Below, in pieces: positions 61,098-64,000 of a stretch of 64,000 nucleotides of DNA. This DNA is from Achromobacter sp. UMC71 (GTDB taxonomy: Bacteria; Pseudomonadota; Gammaproteobacteria; Burkholderiales; Burkholderiaceae_B). The DNA is taken from assembly GCF_014170305.1 (NCBI RefSeq), contig NZ_LZZT01000056.1, forward strand, positions 1 through 64,000. The letters run 5' to 3'. The notes below the pieces were generated by a model. It was given only the letters and a program-made list of their open reading frames with translations. It was not told the origin of the DNA and did not search any database. Within the stretch, counting starts at the first letter, position 1. The number at the start of each line of letters is the position of its first letter. The position numbers and the translations under genes are program-made.

Positions 61098-61920
61098 GCG
61101 CCGCTCCCGCTTCGGGCGCCGCGGCCAGGTGGGCCGCCAGGTCGCCGTTCTTGTCCATGTATGCCTCGACCGCCGGATAGTCGATGGCGTAATCCGGCCA
61201 GCACGACCCGGGCCAGGCAGAACGCGGCAGCACCGTGAACGCCTGCACCATGAAGTACGGCACCAGTGTGGCCTCGGGCTGCGCCTCGAACACCGCGCTG
61301 TCCACCCGCTTTTCCGCCACCACCAGCACGCTGCCCGCCGCGCGCGACATGATGCGGTCCCAGTGGGCCGTGCCCGCTACCCGCACATTGCCCAGCGCAT
61401 CGACTTCGGACGCCTGGATCACCGCGAATTCCGGCCTCACCGCCGGCACCACCCAGGTCTTTTCGCCGCTGCCGTAGGGGTCGTCCAGGCATTGCCAGCC
61501 GTTCAGCCGCGGCAGGTCGCTGCCGTGCAGGCCGCCGCAGGGCTGGAACGGCACGCCGAAAGCCGCGGCCCGCAGGCCCGCCGTCAGGCTGGCGCAGGCA
61601 TGTTCTTCCAGTTCCACCTCGCGCTGCTCCACCGCTTTGCGATACCAGGGCGCCAGGCCGAAGTTGCCTTCCATCGCCACGATGCCGGCCCGCACGCGTT
61701 TGAGCGCGCCGGCCCGGCACAGGATGTCCACGTCGTAGCCAGGCGATTGCTTGACCAGTTCCAGGTCGCGCCGTCCCTGCCGGATCAGTTCGCGCACGAA
61801 CGCGAACGGCCCGCGATGCAGGAAGCTGCCGCCCAGGGCGATCGACGCCCCGTCCGGCACCAGCGCCGCCAGCTCGGCCAGCGAACGCTGCTTGTCTTTC
61901 TGATTGAATCCCGAACCCAT
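61090..61920 (-). CDS. CoA-transferase family protein, alpha subunit (GctA/IpdA-like)
   Basis: The 276-residue subunit has SLAELAALVPDGASIALGGS, GPFAFVRELIRQGRRDLELV, LCRAGALKRVRAGIVAMEGN, LTAGLRAAAFGVPFQPCGGL and EFAVIQASEVDALGNVRVAG, then SVLVVAEKRVDSAVFEAQP. This is the alpha-subunit pattern of glutaconate CoA-transferase and IpdA. An acidic pair sits before HACASLTAGL, roughly where IpdA has an essential acidic residue; this alignment is from memory. Paired with the beta subunit by an eight-base overlap. A generic 3-oxoacid CoA-transferase label should be avoided. Confidence 0.8.
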   Translation of the reverse strand: MGSGFNQKDKQRSLAELAALVPDGASIALGGSFLHRGPFAFVRELIRQGRRDLELVKQSPGYDVDILCRAGALKRVRAGIVAMEGNFGLAPWYRKAVEQREVELEEHACASLTAGLRAAAFGVPFQPCGGLHGSDLPRLNGWQCLDDPYGSGEKTWVVPAVRPEFAVIQASEVDALGNVRVAGTAHWDRIMSRAAGSVLVVAEKRVDSAVFEAQPEATLVPYFMVQAFTVLPRSAWPGSCWPDYAIDYPAVEAYMDKNGDLAAHLAAAPEAGAAHG

Positions 61921-61970
61921 GCTGTCTCCTTGCTTGCTTTTATCGTTGCGCCTGGGGCGGCGTGCGTGTT

Positions 61971-62693
61971 CTAACGTGACTGCAGATAGGCCGCCACCCG
62001 CGCCTTCAGGCCAGGTTCGGCCGCCGACCGCACTAGCCGCGCCAGATCGGTATCCGGTTGCTCCGCCGACAGCGCCGCGTAGAGCTGCACGCGGCTGGAC
62101 GCGGCCAACGCGGCCGCCGTGTCCTGGGCCTCGCGCTCAATTTCCGGCCAGGCGTCCGGCGGCGCCAGGCGGCTGGCGAAGCCATCATGCAGGGCCTGGT
62201 CGGCGCTGAACGGACTGGCCTGCTTCAGGATGACGCGGGCGCGTTCGGCGCCCACCAGCGCGCCAAAGCGGCGCGTACCCAGCACCAGCCCGAACTTCAG
62301 GCCCGGCATGCGAAAGCTCGCGTCCGGCGCGCTGATGCGCCATTTGCAGGCCCCGAACAGATCCACGCCCGCGCCGAAGTTGCGCCCATGCGCCAGGCCC
62401 ACCGTCAGGCAGGGCGATGCCGCGACACGCTGCAGCAAGGTCTCGATGCGCACGAAGCGCAACAGCAGATCGCCTTCGCTTTGGGCTTCCCAATCACCGA
62501 AATCAAAGCCCGCGCTGAAATTGCGGCCTTCGCCTTGCAGCACGATCACCTGCGCGCCTTGCGCCGCCGCGCCGTCCACCGCGGCGATCAGCGCTTCGAC
62601 CAGTTCCGCCGACAACGCATTCATTTTTTCCGGACGGGCCAGCGTCAGCGCGTGCACCGCGCCGCGCGTCTCGATACGCAACGCCGCGCTCAT
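61971..62693 (-). CDS. Crotonase-fold (enoyl-CoA hydratase/isomerase family) protein with altered active site
   Basis: The 240-residue protein has the crotonase N-terminus and CoA-binding shape: ALTLARPEKMNALSAELVEA, IVLQGEGRNFSAGFDFGDWE (oxyanion hole) and LAHGRNFGAGVDLFGACKWR. Where hydratases have two glutamates (GG-LE and LPE), it has GAGVDLFGACKWRIS (Asp) and FRMPGLKFGLVLG (Gly). It may therefore be a different crotonase-family reaction, such as hydrolysis or isomerisation, or an inactive partner. It starts within the CaiB stop (ATGA overlap at 62690). Confidence 0.82.
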   Translation of the reverse strand: MSAALRIETRGAVHALTLARPEKMNALSAELVEALIAAVDGAAAQGAQVIVLQGEGRNFSAGFDFGDWEAQSEGDLLLRFVRIETLLQRVAASPCLTVGLAHGRNFGAGVDLFGACKWRISAPDASFRMPGLKFGLVLGTRRFGALVGAERARVILKQASPFSADQALHDGFASRLAPPDAWPEIEREAQDTAAALAASSRVQLYAALSAEQPDTDLARLVRSAAEPGLKARVAAYLQSR

Positions 62694-63853
62694 ACCGTCA
62701 CGCCCTTCAGGCGCAGCGCGCCCAGCACTTCGTCGTTGTGCTCGCCCAGCGCGGGCGGCGGACGGCGCAATGCAGTGGTCTGGCCGTCAAAGCGCACTGG
62801 CAGGCCAAACGTGCGCGTGCGCACGCCATTGGGCAGCTCGACCGGCTGCACCCAACCCATGTGTTCCACCTGCGGATCGGACAGCACTTCGGAATAGGTA
62901 TTGATGGGCGCGCAAGGCACCCCGGCCGCGCGGAACCGCGTCAGCCAGGTCGCGGCATCGTCGGCCGCGAAGATGGCTTCCAGGATGTCGCGCAGGGCTT
63001 CCTGGTTACGGGCGCGCGCGCTGGTGTCGGTAAAGCGCGGGTCGGCCAGCAGGTCTTCGCGGCCCACGGTCACGCAGACGCCCTTCCACAAGGCGTTGTT
63101 GCCCGCCGCCATGCCGAAGTAGCCGGCCTTGCAGCGAAACGCCTGGTACGGCGCGTTGCGCGGGTGCGCCGAGCCCAGCTTGACCGGATCGCGCCCGCTG
63201 CCGAAGAACTCGGATGTCTGCAGGGCCGCGATGCCCAGCGTGGCGCCCAGCATCGGCACGTCGATATGCGTGCCCTGGCCGCTGGCCTGGGCGGCGCGCA
63301 AGGCGGCGGCAATGGCAAAGGCGCCATACAGCCCCGCCGAGAAATCCGCCACCGGCACGCCGCACTTGACCGGTTCGCCGCCGGCCTCGCCGGTGACGCT
63401 CATCAACCCGCTCATCGCCTGGATGGTCAGGTCAAAGCCGCCTTCCTGCGCGCGCGGTCCGGATTGCCCGTATGCCGAGATCGAGCAATAAACCAGCTTG
63501 GGATTGGCCTCGCGCAGCGCGGCGTAACCCAGCCCCAGGCGGTCCATCACGCCCGGCCGGTTGTTTTCGATCAGCACGTCCACGCTGAGCGCCAATTCAC
63601 GCGCCAGCGCCAGGTCGGCGGGGTTCTTCAGGTTCAGCGTCACCGACCGCTTGTTGCGGTTCAGCGAGGCGAAGTTCTCGCTGTAGCCCTGGCTGAGCGG
63701 CGGCCAGCTGCGCAGCGTGTCGCCGCCCTCGGGGTTTTCCAGCTTGATCACGTCGGCGCCCATGTCCGCCAGCAGCATGCCGCAGAACGGGCCCGCCGCG
63801 ACGTTGCAGATCTCAAGCACGGTAACGCCGGCCAATGCCGAGCTAGGTGTCAT
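62690..63853 (-). CDS. CaiB/BaiF-type CoA transferase (family III)
   Basis: The 387-residue protein transfers CoA between carboxylic acids. Motifs: VLEICNVAAGPFCGMLLADM, GADVIKLENPEGGDTLRSW, NRNKRSVTLNLKNPADLALA, DVLIENNRPGVMDRLGLGYA, and the catalytic aspartate in EGGFDLTIQAMSGLMSVTGE (about Asp141). The C-terminal part has PCAPINTYSEVLSDPQVEHM. The ATG at 63853 has GAGAGG upstream; the frame to 63880 is not needed. It is first in the five-gene module and probably activates the pathway's acid substrate. Confidence 0.9.
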   Translation of the reverse strand: MTPSSALAGVTVLEICNVAAGPFCGMLLADMGADVIKLENPEGGDTLRSWPPLSQGYSENFASLNRNKRSVTLNLKNPADLALARELALSVDVLIENNRPGVMDRLGLGYAALREANPKLVYCSISAYGQSGPRAQEGGFDLTIQAMSGLMSVTGEAGGEPVKCGVPVADFSAGLYGAFAIAAALRAAQASGQGTHIDVPMLGATLGIAALQTSEFFGSGRDPVKLGSAHPRNAPYQAFRCKAGYFGMAAGNNALWKGVCVTVGREDLLADPRFTDTSARARNQEALRDILEAIFAADDAATWLTRFRAAGVPCAPINTYSEVLSDPQVEHMGWVQPVELPNGVRTRTFGLPVRFDGQTTALRRPPPALGEHNDEVLGALRLKGVTV

Positions 63854-63899
63854 GTCCGACCTCTCGTTATATGAATTCAATATTTAGGATGCGAGAAAA

Positions 63900-63905
63900 A
63901 TTATA
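63900..63905 (-). promoter_or_regulatory. Probable -10 element of the CaiB operon promoter
   Basis: Read on the minus strand, TATAAT occurs about 47 bases upstream of the CaiB start within CGCTTTATAATTTTTCTCG. The -35 region at normal spacing (around TGCCAT) is weak, so an activator may be needed. A CCTAGG palindrome lies upstream at about 63977. Confidence 0.45.
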
Positions 63906-64000
63906 AAGCGCCGGCCTGCCCCATGGCATCCTGCCTGGCACGACCGCGCTTTATGCCAGCTATTCCTAGAGCAATCCCTAGGTAAGCTGCGTAATTGTTG

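Noticed and set aside
1-64000. Insertion sequences, prophage, CRISPR arrays, tRNA or rRNA genes.
   Set aside because: No transposase, integrase, regularly spaced repeats or tRNA-like cloverleaf was seen in the window.

Overview
The window is a GC-rich chromosomal segment with dense, strongly biased codon use. A Bug-family solute receptor next to a MarR regulator, an EpsC-type serine acetyltransferase, a PsrA-controlled fatty-acid regulon, MocR-controlled gabTD and a type VI VgrG together point to a beta-proteobacterium of the Alcaligenaceae, most like Achromobacter or Bordetella. That assignment is an inference from gene content and protein style; no rRNA or tRNA gene is present to fix it.

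Layout. 1-608: 5' end of a vgrG on the minus strand. 869-1786: a DUF72 protein. 1833-6335: a MocR/GabR-type regulator divergent from gabT and gabD (GABA to succinate). 6599-9486: an inositol-monophosphatase-family gene flanked by DnaA-box-like motifs, then minus-strand sirtuin and serine acetyltransferase genes, the latter preceded by a coupled 22-residue leader ORF. 9617-30853: a large exopolysaccharide locus with two divergent arms. The minus arm is wza, wzc, pgm, pgi, galE. The plus arm is wcaJ, gmm, manC, vanZ-like, gmd, fcl, wzx, glycosyltransferase, wzy, two glycosyltransferases, wcaF, wcaI. It supplies GDP-fucose, GDP-mannose and probably UDP-hexoses for a colanic-acid-like polymer exported by a Wzx/Wzy/Wza/Wzc route.

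30831-34759: two paralogous LuxR-type regulators whose receiver domains lack the phospho-acceptor aspartate, separated by an AT-richer non-coding stretch from a large, locally AT-rich gene for a GINT1-like (glucosamine inositolphosphorylceramide transferase family) protein. This block is the least conventional part of the window. 35019-49279: a fatty-acid degradation block: a TetR regulator of PsrA/FadP type with a perfect palindromic operator, fadE, a FadI-like thiolase, two multifunctional beta-oxidation enzymes of opposite domain order, fadL, fadA, a DUF4442 thioesterase-like protein, a periplasmic chalcone-isomerase-like protein and fadD, closed by a strong convergent hairpin.

49285-52508: a sulfatase/phosphonate-monoester-hydrolase-like enzyme with a Bug periplasmic receptor, divergent from a MarR regulator. 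52580-54433: an ABC half-transporter. 54466-58791: a D-threonate/D-erythronate-type operon (KdgT-like permease, four-carbon sugar-acid kinase, PdxA2, GntR regulator) with TGTAC palindromes upstream. 58788-63853: a minus-strand acyl-CoA module (CaiB-type CoA transferase, crotonase-fold protein, two-subunit CoA-transferase-family enzyme, acyl-CoA synthetase). Its crotonase and beta subunit seem to lack the usual catalytic glutamates, so the pathway may not be the one generic labels suggest.
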